A DNA stretch of 64,000 nucleotides from Bin75 sp965200435. Its GTDB lineage: Bacteria > Nitrospirota > Nitrospiria > Nitrospirales > UBA8639. Shown here in pieces: positions 27,307 through 35,714 of the stretch (position 1 is the stretch's first letter; each line of letters begins with the position of its first letter). The notes under the pieces are model-generated. The model saw nothing but the letters and a program-made list of their open reading frames with translations. It had not been told where the DNA came from and ran no database searches. The position numbers and the translations under genes are program-made. The DNA lies in assembly GCA_965200435.1 (NCBI GenBank), contig OZ241337.1:1240001-1304000 (forward strand), written 5' to 3'.

Positions 27307-29492
27307 TCAGAAAGGATACGTGATCGTGATGCCGATTTCTCTGGGCGGCAACACGTATCCGCTGCCATCGGGTTCGGTCTGTTGAAAGTACTGCAGGTCA
27401 TCGAAGACGTTGCGAACCCAACCCCGAACCGTGAAGTCGTTGATTTGTCCTGTGACGCCGGCATCGAGGTTGACGTAGTTGCCTGAGTCAGTGCCCTCAA
27501 GGTATTGGAAATCAGAACGGTACCCGTCAACATAGGTCGCAGCCACGTCAACCGACGCACGAGGTGTAACCTGCCACACGAAACCTCCGTTGAGCGTGAC
27601 TTCAGGATCCAGACCGAACCGGTTGCCGTCAATCGCTTGGCCGGTGGCATCAATCTCGGTCTTGAGAAGGCCAATGCCTCCGATCAGTTCGAGGGTATCG
27701 GTCACCTGAGCACGGGCTTCGAACTCTGCACCGTACGTGTCTCCGTCAAAATTGAGAATCCTGGATATGTTGGGCTCAGGTGAATAGAAAAATTGATAGT
27801 TATTCTATTGGTTGTAAAACGCCGTCGCATTGAAAGAGACTCTGTTGTCCATTAAGTTACTGCGGTACACGAGTTCATACGTCCAGACATATTCCGGATC
27901 ATACTCATAGGACGAAAAGCTGCCGAAGTCGATCCCACCGCCGCCCGGATTGAAGCCGCGGCGTGCAGTCGCGTACATGGTTTGCCGCTCATCCAGATCA
28001 TAGGCCAAACCGGCCTTCGGCAGGAATACCGTGACGTCCTGATCGACGTATATGGGTACGAAGATCGTGGCGTCGAAAAGCACGGTATTTCTCATGATCC
28101 GCCCGCCTCCGAGGAGTCTGAAATTCTCCGTGACGTGATACGTCAGGTCGGTAAACGCGGATAACGCTTCCCGCTCATCTTGTGAAGTGATGGGGAATAA
28201 TCCCGTTTGCGTGTCCCCTGTTTCACGCCGATAGCTCGTGCCGACGACGCCGTCGAGCGATCCCCTGTTCTCGAAAGTATAGAGCAGATACTGGGTCAGG
28301 AGGTCTCTGTTCACGGTATCAAACGTGACTCCCGACGTGCCTGAGTTGGAGTCTGGAGTGTCTTGAAAGGTATTTTTCATGTAAGCGGTAATGGAGCGAA
28401 ATTCTCCTGTCTCTCCAACCTCGTAACGCAGATCGGAGGTGAAGCCGTAATCCTCTGTGTCAAAGATGCGTTGTCCGCCAGACCATCCGTACATGCGGTC
28501 TTCGGGGTCACGGGCAATGCCGTCCGGAGCCCACATTTCCGAGTTGGTCCCCCAAATCCACGAATCAAAGGCGGAATCACGGCCATTCTGGTATTCCAGG
28601 GTAAATAGGCCTGAGAAATCAGGGAGTGCCTCAGGCACCCAGAGAAATTTATTACGCAGGGTGAGCGTATTGTATTCCGACAAAGCATCGAAATCCGTTC
28701 CCGGGGGGATGCCGGGGGTTCCATCGTCATAAACCTGGACGGGGTTGCGGTCCTGCTCGTATTGCAGCACAAAGCGCATCGCCATTTCCTTCCCAACCGG
28801 CACGTTATGCATGTAGTTGACCCGTTTGCCGAATCCGGAGACCTCATTCCAGTCGAAACGCGTTTGAACGGCTTTCTCCGAGAAAAATACCGAATTTTTC
28901 GTGTTCACGTTAAAGACCCCCGCAATTGCATTGGGGCCGCGCGTCGTGGCCTGGGGCCCACGCAGCACTTCGACCTGCTCAACATCAAACATGGGTTGAT
29001 AGACGTTATTCGCGTAGTTAGCGAGCCGTTCCACGCCCCCCACAATCAGTTTGGCCCGAGGTTGCGACGCAGCCAGCAACCCCCCGCCCAAGCCCAGAGG
29101 ACCGCCGCCTTGAAGCCCACGAATAGCAGGCATGAAGTCAGGTGGGGCTGGCGTCACGTTGGGGATATGGCGCACGGTATCATAGATCCGATAGGCATCG
29201 TTTCGTTGCAGAGACTCTTCGGTTAACACCTTGACGCTGCTGGTTGTCTCGCTGAGCGGGCGTTCCACCAACTCGCCCGTGACCGCAATCTCGGCAAGCC
29301 GGAGCTTGACGGCTGGGTCTTCTTTATCTTTTTCATCTTCGGCGTCTTGTTCATTCTGATCGTTCTGCGCTACCGCTGCTGCTGTCCCCCCCCCCCCCCC
29401 CCCCCCGCTTTGTCTTCGACTTCCTGCGCCAGCACTGCATGGACGGGCAACACCGACAGTATACTGGCCATGAATAGAATGATGATGGACAT
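27307..29492 (-). pseudogene. TonB-dependent receptor with poly-G frameshift and amber codon
   Basis: The ATG at 29492 (AAGGGGG upstream) gives a signal peptide (IILFMASILSVLPVHAVLAQ) followed by EVEDKA. The frame then enters a run of 21 G (29386-29406) and terminates at QQQR. The receptor body is open in another frame from the tract onward: VKLRLAEIAVTGELVERPLS (plug start), EVLRGPQATTRGPNAIAGVFN, many beta strands. At 27805-27807 an in-frame TAG interrupts it; beyond this 166 codons stay in frame to GITITYPF, a proper terminal barrel strand. A tract of 19 or 22 G would restore the first junction. The gene may be phase-variable, dead, or affected by a homopolymer error. Confidence 0.85.
29386..29406 (-). 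repeat. G21 homopolymer within receptor coding region
   Basis: Twenty-one consecutive C on the plus strand (G on the coding strand) sit right after the signal peptide codons of the TonB receptor. Such tracts change length by slipped-strand mispairing. At 21 the signal peptide and receptor body are out of frame. Confidence 0.95.
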
Positions 29493-29544
29493 GTGAGAGT
29501 CCCCCTTGTATGAATGTCTGTAAACAATGCAAGAAAAACGATAA

Positions 29545-29645
29545 TCACTCCTCCAGGACGGGTCGCCGGCCAGCGGAGAACTTGCCGATGAGCCACAGGG
29601 CCATCCGCCCCGGTACCGCCAGGAGCAGACCCGGTCACCAACAGA
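29545..29645 (-). pseudogene. Relic of the small PepSY-linked membrane protein
   Basis: The minus strand reads VPGRMALWLIGKFSAGRRPVLEE and a stop, corresponding to VPGVIALWLVGKFALGHSPASEE at the end of the small protein encoded at 30594-30794. Only the C-terminal third remains. It suggests that the receptor here once belonged to its own PepSY/small-protein set. Confidence 0.65.
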
Positions 29646-29670
29646 TATGCCCAATCGCGCCACAAATGAT

Positions 29671-30513
29671 TCAGCATGACGAGACGCGGGCGTGGGCCAA
29701 CCCGCCAGCCAAGGCCCGCCGAACCGGCGAAATATAAGGCAGCAGCTTGAAGAGCCGGGTGCGTTTCGGATAGGGGTCGGCGTAGGTCTGTACCAAGGCC
29801 GGTTCGAGATTGGGGATCGACCGAAGAAAGTCCGGTATGTCGTCATACGTGATGCCCCACGGCATGGGAGGTGCCGTATAGACCTTGGTGACTTTCCACC
29901 CCTTGAGCGTCTTCCTGGATAAGAAAGGCGGGATGGTATCGAAGTAGATTTCGGCGCCGTGGAAGCGTTCGCTGATGCGGGTCAGCAGCGAGCGGACCTC
30001 CTGCTCGGTGAAATACATCAGCAATCCGGCCGCCGTAACAAACGGCGGCGCGTTCGCAGGAACAGCCTCCATCCACGCAGGATCCAGCGCGGAAAAGGCC
30101 ACATGCGAGGCGCGTGGATGGGATGGGAGAAGCTGCTCTCGAACGCGGACCGCCTCGGGCACGTCCACGCTCACCCAGCGCACCCGTTCGTCGTCAATGC
30201 GCCAGAGCTGGCTGTCCAATCCTTCGCCGAGCGAGACGACGACCGGCTCGTCCACCCGGGACAGATAGTTGCGAATGAGATCATCGCGGACCCGGGCGCG
30301 AACAGGATGGAACACCGAGGGTCTGCCGAAGTGCCCCCTGAAGTCGTAGTCGAGCCGCTCCACCAGATCGGCGGCCATCGGGTCGGCGAGCACTCTGTCG
30401 GAGCGCGGCGTCTCCATGGCTCGATTCCACAGCGTCCACAACATCGTCTCCGGGATCCCGGAAAGGTCTATCTTCGTCGGGTTTGCCGAATTGTCCGTAT
30501 TGCCTGCACTCAA
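29671..30513 (-). CDS. Leucine carboxyl methyltransferase-family (TcmP-like) O-methyltransferase
   Basis: 280 residues. Family layout: GIPETMLWTLWNRAMET near the start, the SAM site VVVSLGEGLDSQLWRID (about 91-107), WVSVDVPEAVRVREQLL, and PPFVTAAGLLMYFTEQEVRSLL (about 159-180). These enzymes methylate carboxyl or hydroxyl groups, and related genes are found beside TonB/PepSY genes, where a role in siderophore handling has been supposed. It follows the small membrane protein by 80 bases. The ATG at 30513 is acceptable. Confidence 0.82.
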   Translation of the reverse strand: MSAGNTDNSANPTKIDLSGIPETMLWTLWNRAMETPRSDRVLADPMAADLVERLDYDFRGHFGRPSVFHPVRARVRDDLIRNYLSRVDEPVVVSLGEGLDSQLWRIDDERVRWVSVDVPEAVRVREQLLPSHPRASHVAFSALDPAWMEAVPANAPPFVTAAGLLMYFTEQEVRSLLTRISERFHGAEIYFDTIPPFLSRKTLKGWKVTKVYTAPPMPWGITYDDIPDFLRSIPNLEPALVQTYADPYPKRTRLFKLLPYISPVRRALAGGLAHARVSSC

Positions 30514-30593
30514 GAGCTTCCCTCCCCTGATGCGCTCATGCAGCTAACTGCGATCTTCTTTCTTGTCCATAGACGAGTCATGAAAAATGGCGA

Positions 30594-30794
30594 TCACTCC
30601 TCAGATGCCGGGCTGTGGCCGAGAGCGAATTTCCCGACGAGCCACAGCGCGATCACGCCCGGCACGGCCAGGGCCCCGGCTGCGTCCCACGCCCCGTCCG
30701 CCAGCAGCGCGCAGACCAAGCCAAATGCCGAAGCGATGCCGATCAGCACCGGCCACCGCCAGATAGGCCGCCACCCCGACCCCGGGGGCCTCAT
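30594..30794 (-). CDS. Small two-helix membrane protein next to PepSY
   Basis: 66 residues from the ATG at 30794, whose ATGA overlaps the PepSY stop. Two membrane helices: RWPVLIGIASAFGLVCALLADGAWDAAG and LAVPGVIALWLVGKFAL. The LADGxWD turn between them is the recognisable feature, and I recall similar short proteins beside PepSY genes of iron-uptake loci. Function unknown. Two decayed copies occur at 12460-12566 and 29545-29645. Confidence 0.75.
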   Translation of the reverse strand: MRPPGSGWRPIWRWPVLIGIASAFGLVCALLADGAWDAAGALAVPGVIALWLVGKFALGHSPASEE

Positions 30795-31960
30795 GTCGCC
30801 CCCACTAGGTCGATCTCGAGCGGCTCGTGCCGCTTCCGCCACCACAGGAACAGGCCGCTGGAGAGCAGCATGATCATGGCGAAATCCAGCAGGAACCAGG
30901 CGATCTTCAGCCTCAGGCCGCCGTAGTCCCCGAAATGCAGCGGCTGGGACAGCAGTAGCGTTTTCAAATACCAGGGCATGTCGGGCGTGGCGATCAACTC
31001 GCCCGAATGCGCGTTCACCACCGCGGGCTTGATCAAGCGCGAGGTGACGGGGGTTTTGCCGTTGAAGAACACCAGGTAATGCCGGTCGTTGGACAATTCA
31101 GATCCCGGAAAGGTCACGAACGACGGCTCGCCATCGGGAATCTGCTGAGACGCCAGGTCGATGGCCGCCTGGACGGACGCCAACTCGCCCTTGGGGTTGC
31201 CCGCGCCCACGGTATCATGGGCGACCATTCGCTGAAGATCGTTCGGCAGCCAGAACTGGATCATGGGGCTCCCCCACGTATTGATCATGCCGGTGGCCGA
31301 CACCACGAACGTCCACACCCCCAGCACGATGCCGAGCGCGTTGTGCAGATCCAGCCAGCGCGCCCGGCCCTTCTCGACCCGGATCACCGCAAAGGCCCGA
31401 TGGCGCATGAACGGCGCATACAGCACCACGCCCGAGACAATCGCAATCATGAACAGCGCGGCCATCACGCCCAGGAACAGCGTCCCGGTCAGGCCCGCGT
31501 AGAGCTCGGTATGGAGGAGGAACAGCACGCCCATGAGGGTGTCGTCCACGCGTTCCGCGCTCCGGGACTTGCCGGTTTTCTCGTCAATCCGCAGGAATTC
31601 GGACTCCACGAGCGGCCCTTCCAGCGTGTCCCCCATGGCGAAGTTCACGATGCCGGGGTCGGACGGTTCGCGCCAGAGTATTTGCACATACGCATCCGGG
31701 CGCTCCTGTTTGGCGGCTGCGACGAGCGCGTCCATGGACAATGTCGGGATGGCATCGGGGGCCGGCGGGCTGGCTTCACCCGCGAGCCAGCGCTCGAAGT
31801 GGGCGATTTCCTCGGAAAACACCATCGGCAAGCCCGTGAAGCAGGCCATCAGCACGAACACGGTGCAGATCAGACTGCTCCACTTATGGACGGCATGCCA
31901 GCGGGTCACCCCGCGGATCGCACTCGCTGCTTTGGCCTTGTCTGTCGTGTCGGTTTTCAT
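30791..31960 (-). CDS. PepSY-associated inner membrane protein
   Basis: 389 residues from the ATG at 31960. Helices: HKWSSLICTVFVLMACFTGLPMVF, ELYAGLTGTLFLGVMAALFMIAIVSGVVLYAPF, WLDLHNALGIVLGVWTFVVSATGMIN and IAWFLLDFAMIMLLSSGLFLWWRKRHEP. The His residues in WHAVHKW and LDLHNALG are candidate heme or metal ligands, as in PepSY-TM reductase-like proteins. It is probably involved in releasing iron from siderophores in the periplasm (family inference). It starts 21 bases after the TonB receptor stop and is translationally coupled to the small protein. Confidence 0.88.
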   Translation of the reverse strand: MKTDTTDKAKAASAIRGVTRWHAVHKWSSLICTVFVLMACFTGLPMVFSEEIAHFERWLAGEASPPAPDAIPTLSMDALVAAAKQERPDAYVQILWREPSDPGIVNFAMGDTLEGPLVESEFLRIDEKTGKSRSAERVDDTLMGVLFLLHTELYAGLTGTLFLGVMAALFMIAIVSGVVLYAPFMRHRAFAVIRVEKGRARWLDLHNALGIVLGVWTFVVSATGMINTWGSPMIQFWLPNDLQRMVAHDTVGAGNPKGELASVQAAIDLASQQIPDGEPSFVTFPGSELSNDRHYLVFFNGKTPVTSRLIKPAVVNAHSGELIATPDMPWYLKTLLLSQPLHFGDYGGLRLKIAWFLLDFAMIMLLSSGLFLWWRKRHEPLEIDLVGAT

Positions 31961-31981
31961 CGCCAATCCTCCCTAGAACCT

Positions 31982-34192
31982 TCAGGTGCTGCTGAACCCG
32001 AAGGTGCGCGGCCGGCCTTTGCCCTCAAAGGCATTGGCTCCACCACCGCGGAAGTTGAAGTATGCCTGATCCATCAGATTCTCGATGAAAAAGTCGACCC
32101 GGAGGCCGCCGTCCTGAAAGTCGTGGCCCATGGCCAGATCCAATATCGTGTAGCTGGGAATTTCAGGCGCGTTCAGGATTGATGTCGTCCTTCCGACGAA
32201 GCGTCCGCTGAGGGCGCCCGTGAAGCCATCGCCGGAATCGTAGTTCAGGGCCAGGTTGGCCGTGGTACTCGGAGCCCGCGGGAGTGCATCGCCTTCATTG
32301 CTCTGCAGGTACGGCCCGGCGTCCGTGATTTCGGTCTTGAGAAGCCCGAGGGCGCCGTTCACGGAAAATCCTGACGTGAGATCGGTCGTCGCTTCGAGAT
32401 CGATCCCATAACTCACCGCTTCCGGCAAGTTGGTTGTGAGCGGGAAGCCTAAAGGATTGAGCAGGGTCGAGGTGACCTGAACCTGCGCGTCGTCGAGCGT
32501 GTAGTAAAAGGCGCTTGCGCCGAAAGACACGCGCCTGTTCAACAGCGACGATTTCGCATAGACTTCATGCTGGCGCAGGGTCTCCGGGTCGAACTTTGAG
32601 GTGGGTATAAAAGGAAGCCCGAAGAAAGCCGCAAAAATATCCACGTCTGTGCCTCCGGCACGGAATCCCTCGCTATACGTGTAGCCCAACGTCAGATCAT
32701 CGCTGGGGGCATAGCGGAGTCCCACTTTCGGCTGAAACCGGCGCGCACTGAGGCTGCGATCTGCTATCGTCATGCCGCTGATGCTCAGGGAACGGTGGCG
32801 GTCGTCTCTCTCATACCGGCCGCCGGCGGTCAGGGTCAGGCCGTCGGCAAGCCCGAACTCCGCCTCTGCGTACCAACCCGTGTTGTGAATTTCGCCGTCG
32901 CTCTTATAGCCTAAGTTGGCACCGAAGACATTCGGAAAGAACATCCCCGACGTCGGGTCGAAGATGTAATGCGGAGCATCAGTCGAACCGTCCTCTGTCG
33001 CCGTGTTATGTATGACCCCGATGAGGCCTCGCTTGAGCACCCCGAGGTCGCTGACGCGAAGGTAGGCCTCGCCTTCCCCCTGATTTTGCGCAAAGTCAGC
33101 CTGGCCGACGCCGCTTCCGCTATCCAGAAGTGCCAGATCATTGTCGATAAAAGAGCCGCGGAGTTCCATGTCAGCATATTCGCTCAACGCATAGTTCAGC
33201 CGTCCGATGTAGGTGGTTTGGTCATTCACCTCGAATGCGTTCTGTAATGCGAAATTCGAGACATTCAAATTCTTGGGATCGCCGTCAGCGTCGCCGAGCC
33301 CCGGGTTCGGCCCCTCGGTCCTCATGTGATCGACGGTCAGCTTGATTCCCAGCCCGGAAACGGCCTCGGGCGTCACGAGCAACTTGCCCCGATACCGCTT
33401 GAAAATTTCGGTTTCGGGATCGAACCCTCCACGGAGACCCGCCGTCCCACCGGTCACATTGATGTACGCGTCCCCGCGGCTCTCCTCGACGGTCGCCCGA
33501 AACGCCATCTGGTTGTCGATCAGCGGCAGGTTGACCATGGCGGCGCCATCCGCAGTCCCGTCCGCGGTGTAGCCTCGCAGCCGCGCCGCCGCCTCGTATT
33601 CGAATGTGGGATTATTGGTATAGACGCGGATCGCGCCGCCCAGTGCGTTCCGGCCGGTACTGGAGGGTTGAGGCCCACGCGCGATTTCCATGGTGGACAC
33701 GTCCCAGGTCGAACTCCGAGAAATGGCGAACGCATCCATCAGTGGCCTTGGGACGTCGTCGATCAGAAGCGGAATGCGCGGCTGGGTGCCAGCCGAAAGC
33801 GCCTGGCCATAGCCCGCTGAGCCATCGACCCCGCGAAGCGCGGTAAGCTGCGGCCCCTCTTCGGCAAGGACATTGGCCGTCTTGCGGATCACGATCTTGA
33901 TGTGCCGGTTGATCGGTTGTTCCGCTTCTTCCCCCTCGATAATCGTGATGCTGGGCGGCGCTTCGCCCGCGAGCCGGCCGATCTTGTCACCCACAATCAC
34001 GACTTCCTTGATCTTGAGCCTGACTTTGTCTGTCTTTTTTCCTTCGGTTTCCTGTTCATTCTGAACGTCCGGCGCTGCCGTTGAATCGTCCGTCTGTGCC
34101 TTCGCTTTATCGTCGGCTTCCTGGGCCAACGTTGCCTGCACGGGCAGCACCGTCGTCAGCGCGATGGCCAGGAGTAGAATAAATAAGGACAC
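31982..34192 (-). CDS. TonB-dependent receptor (intact)
   Basis: 736 residues. The GTG at 34192 is chosen because AAGGAGG lies eight bases upstream and it begins a clean signal peptide (SLFILLLAIALTTVLPVQATLAQ). After an acidic linker come the plug (LKIKEVVIVGDKIGRLAG, PRIPLLIDDVPRPLMDAF, STMEIARGPQPSSTGRNALGGAIRV) and a 22-strand barrel ending RPRTFGFSST. It imports iron chelates or other large ligands using TonB energy. It heads the operon PepSY - small protein - methyltransferase. The upstream 34310-34380 is AT-rich with a weak Fur-box-like stretch, so iron control is plausible. Confidence 0.93.
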   Translation of the reverse strand: MSLFILLLAIALTTVLPVQATLAQEADDKAKAQTDDSTAAPDVQNEQETEGKKTDKVRLKIKEVVIVGDKIGRLAGEAPPSITIIEGEEAEQPINRHIKIVIRKTANVLAEEGPQLTALRGVDGSAGYGQALSAGTQPRIPLLIDDVPRPLMDAFAISRSSTWDVSTMEIARGPQPSSTGRNALGGAIRVYTNNPTFEYEAAARLRGYTADGTADGAAMVNLPLIDNQMAFRATVEESRGDAYINVTGGTAGLRGGFDPETEIFKRYRGKLLVTPEAVSGLGIKLTVDHMRTEGPNPGLGDADGDPKNLNVSNFALQNAFEVNDQTTYIGRLNYALSEYADMELRGSFIDNDLALLDSGSGVGQADFAQNQGEGEAYLRVSDLGVLKRGLIGVIHNTATEDGSTDAPHYIFDPTSGMFFPNVFGANLGYKSDGEIHNTGWYAEAEFGLADGLTLTAGGRYERDDRHRSLSISGMTIADRSLSARRFQPKVGLRYAPSDDLTLGYTYSEGFRAGGTDVDIFAAFFGLPFIPTSKFDPETLRQHEVYAKSSLLNRRVSFGASAFYYTLDDAQVQVTSTLLNPLGFPLTTNLPEAVSYGIDLEATTDLTSGFSVNGALGLLKTEITDAGPYLQSNEGDALPRAPSTTANLALNYDSGDGFTGALSGRFVGRTTSILNAPEIPSYTILDLAMGHDFQDGGLRVDFFIENLMDQAYFNFRGGGANAFEGKGRPRTFGFSST

Positions 34193-34545
34193 CTCGCCCT
34201 CCTTTGTCTTGAGCGCAACCAGCGGTTGCCAGAGTTTCCGTCGAGCGGGACGGATTTTCCGGAAGTCTCTTAAGGCCCCGAGCAAACGACAATTTTGAAC
34301 GGCCATTACATCATAAGAATATAATAATTACAATGGGTATCAATTTCAATAGTAGTGAAATTCAAAACCGATAGCATAATAATCTTGGGCCCTTGGATCA
34401 GGGCCTCTGGATCATCAGCAACAGCAGTAACCGGCTCTAAGAATGATTCGAGTTCTTCCCCGACAGGGTTCCACGCGGATCAAGGCAGCGCCGTCCGCTT
34501 TTTGTGAGGTGAAAAACAAAGTGCTGCGGGCTCCCGTTCCATTTG
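34193..34545. other. Promoter-containing gap of the TonB receptor operon
   Basis: No gene. 34310-34380 is markedly AT-rich; on the minus strand it holds TTGATACCCATTGTAATTATTA, here split as TTGATACCCATTGT and AATTATTA, which loosely resembles a Fur box but is not convincing. The remainder to the MITE is featureless. Confidence 0.35.
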
Positions 34546-34686
34546 GGAACCTCTGATTTTTGTGATAGCGGGATGCCGGGCAAGGCGTCCCGCAGCGAAA
34601 CCCGAGGCGTATCACAGAGATAGGCGAGTGGTGAGCGAGGATACAACGCCGCCATGCGCCCGATAGGGCAATAAATCAGGGGTTCC
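34546..34686 (+). repeat. MITE family A, copy 4
   Basis: 141 bp, the most diverged copy (GGAACCTCTGATTTTTGTG ... AATAAATCAGGGGTTCC). TTTG is duplicated on both sides (34542-34545, 34687-34690). The GNAT gene to its right terminates inside it. Confidence 0.9.
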
Positions 34687-35197
34687 TTTGCGCAAATGGA
34701 GCGTCGTTTGGTGGTCCATCCGGGTCTCCCTTATGGATGTTCACTGGCTCTCCGTGGTCGATAGGGTGTCCATTTCTCACTAATGGTTTTCGAGAGCATA
34801 CAACCATACGGGGTTTTTGCGTAAGATTGAATTTCTTAAAGAATCCTTCAACGCCGAGAAAGGTCTCAGCGTAAATTGCAGTGTGCATGGTTCTATTTAA
34901 GAATTCCCTCATGAGTTCTCGCCCAATACCCTTACCTCGATGATCAGGATCTACAAGGATTTCTGCAAGCCAAGTCACCGATACATCATCAGAAAACACA
35001 CGTGCATACCCAACTAACGAGCCCTCTTGGTTGTAGGCAGCGAGAAACAAAAAACATCCCTTGATCATTTTTTGAATTTTTTCATCATTGTACGCATCTT
35101 CGGTTCCCCAACTACTTCTAGTAAGTAAGGTAATCAGTTTGCTGGAAGCAAAACTTTCTGGATTAACCTCTACTCGTATGTCCATGGTTTTCTCCAT
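34676..35197 (-). CDS. GNAT-family N-acetyltransferase
   Basis: 173 residues. GNAT motifs: FLAAYNQEGSLVGYARVFSDD, then motif A WLAEILVDPDHRGKGIGRELMREFL (about 79-103, with RGKGIG for acetyl-CoA binding), and AETFLGVEGFFKKFNLTQ. The substrate is not readable. The C-terminal codons FAQ-RNP and the TGA are read from the TTTG duplication and the end of MITE copy 4, so the original tail is probably shortened or replaced. Codon use and GC (about 45%) differ from neighbours, suggesting recent arrival. Confidence 0.85.
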   Translation of the reverse strand: MEKTMDIRVEVNPESFASSKLITLLTRSSWGTEDAYNDEKIQKMIKGCFLFLAAYNQEGSLVGYARVFSDDVSVTWLAEILVDPDHRGKGIGRELMREFLNRTMHTAIYAETFLGVEGFFKKFNLTQKPRMVVCSRKPLVRNGHPIDHGEPVNIHKGDPDGPPNDAPFAQRNP

Positions 35198-35341
35198 ATA
35201 GTATGTACAGGCCTAATCTATTGTGCCTTTCGGGACGATGAATCCTTAAAGCGATATGGCCATCATCATGCCGTAAATCATGCGAAACCGTTCGTGCCCT
35301 GACGGACGAAGAATCACATGAATGATATTGAAGGCAAAAGA

Positions 35342-35588
35342 GGGGATGATGTCTGTCACTTGACCAAGGTCTTCATGGCCTGACTGGCCCCCGACAACGG
35401 GTCCCCTTCCTGTCGGATGACGCGACGCTCATCCGACCTACCTGGCTGACCGGAGCGCCCCAACCCCCTCAATCCCCTTTGTCAGGGGGACGGGGCCGGG
35501 CTGTGTTGTCGGTCGGGTTCGCCGCAGGTGTCACCCGACACTGCTCACAGACAGGTCTGCCAAGTGAGCGACTTCATTCCCACAAAAG
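35342..35588 (+). repeat. Inverted-repeat element family B, copy 1
   Basis: About 245 bp. Left end GGGGATGATGTCTGTCACTT, right end AAGTGAGCGACTTCATTCCC form an imperfect ~25 bp terminal inverted repeat. It contains palindromic pieces (CTGTCGGATGACGCGACGCT-CATCCGACC; CCCCCTCAATCCCC). The same sequence, inverted, occurs at 47381-47628. No open frame of note; it looks like a second MITE. The rest of the gap 35198-35714 holds no gene. Confidence 0.75.
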
Positions 35589-35714
35589 ATATCTTGTATC
35601 AGTATCGCGAGGTTTCCACGTATTATTTCCCGATGTCCAATTTAACATTTGCATAACCCTTAGTTCCTCAACTTGCTGAAAAGCAGAAAGGTCCCCACCA
35701 AGAGCCTTCGTTGT

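Noticed and set aside
27805..27807. Pyrrolysine or programmed readthrough at TAG
   Set aside because: No supporting structure or pyl genes are seen, and the gene already carries a frameshift, so decay is the simpler reading.
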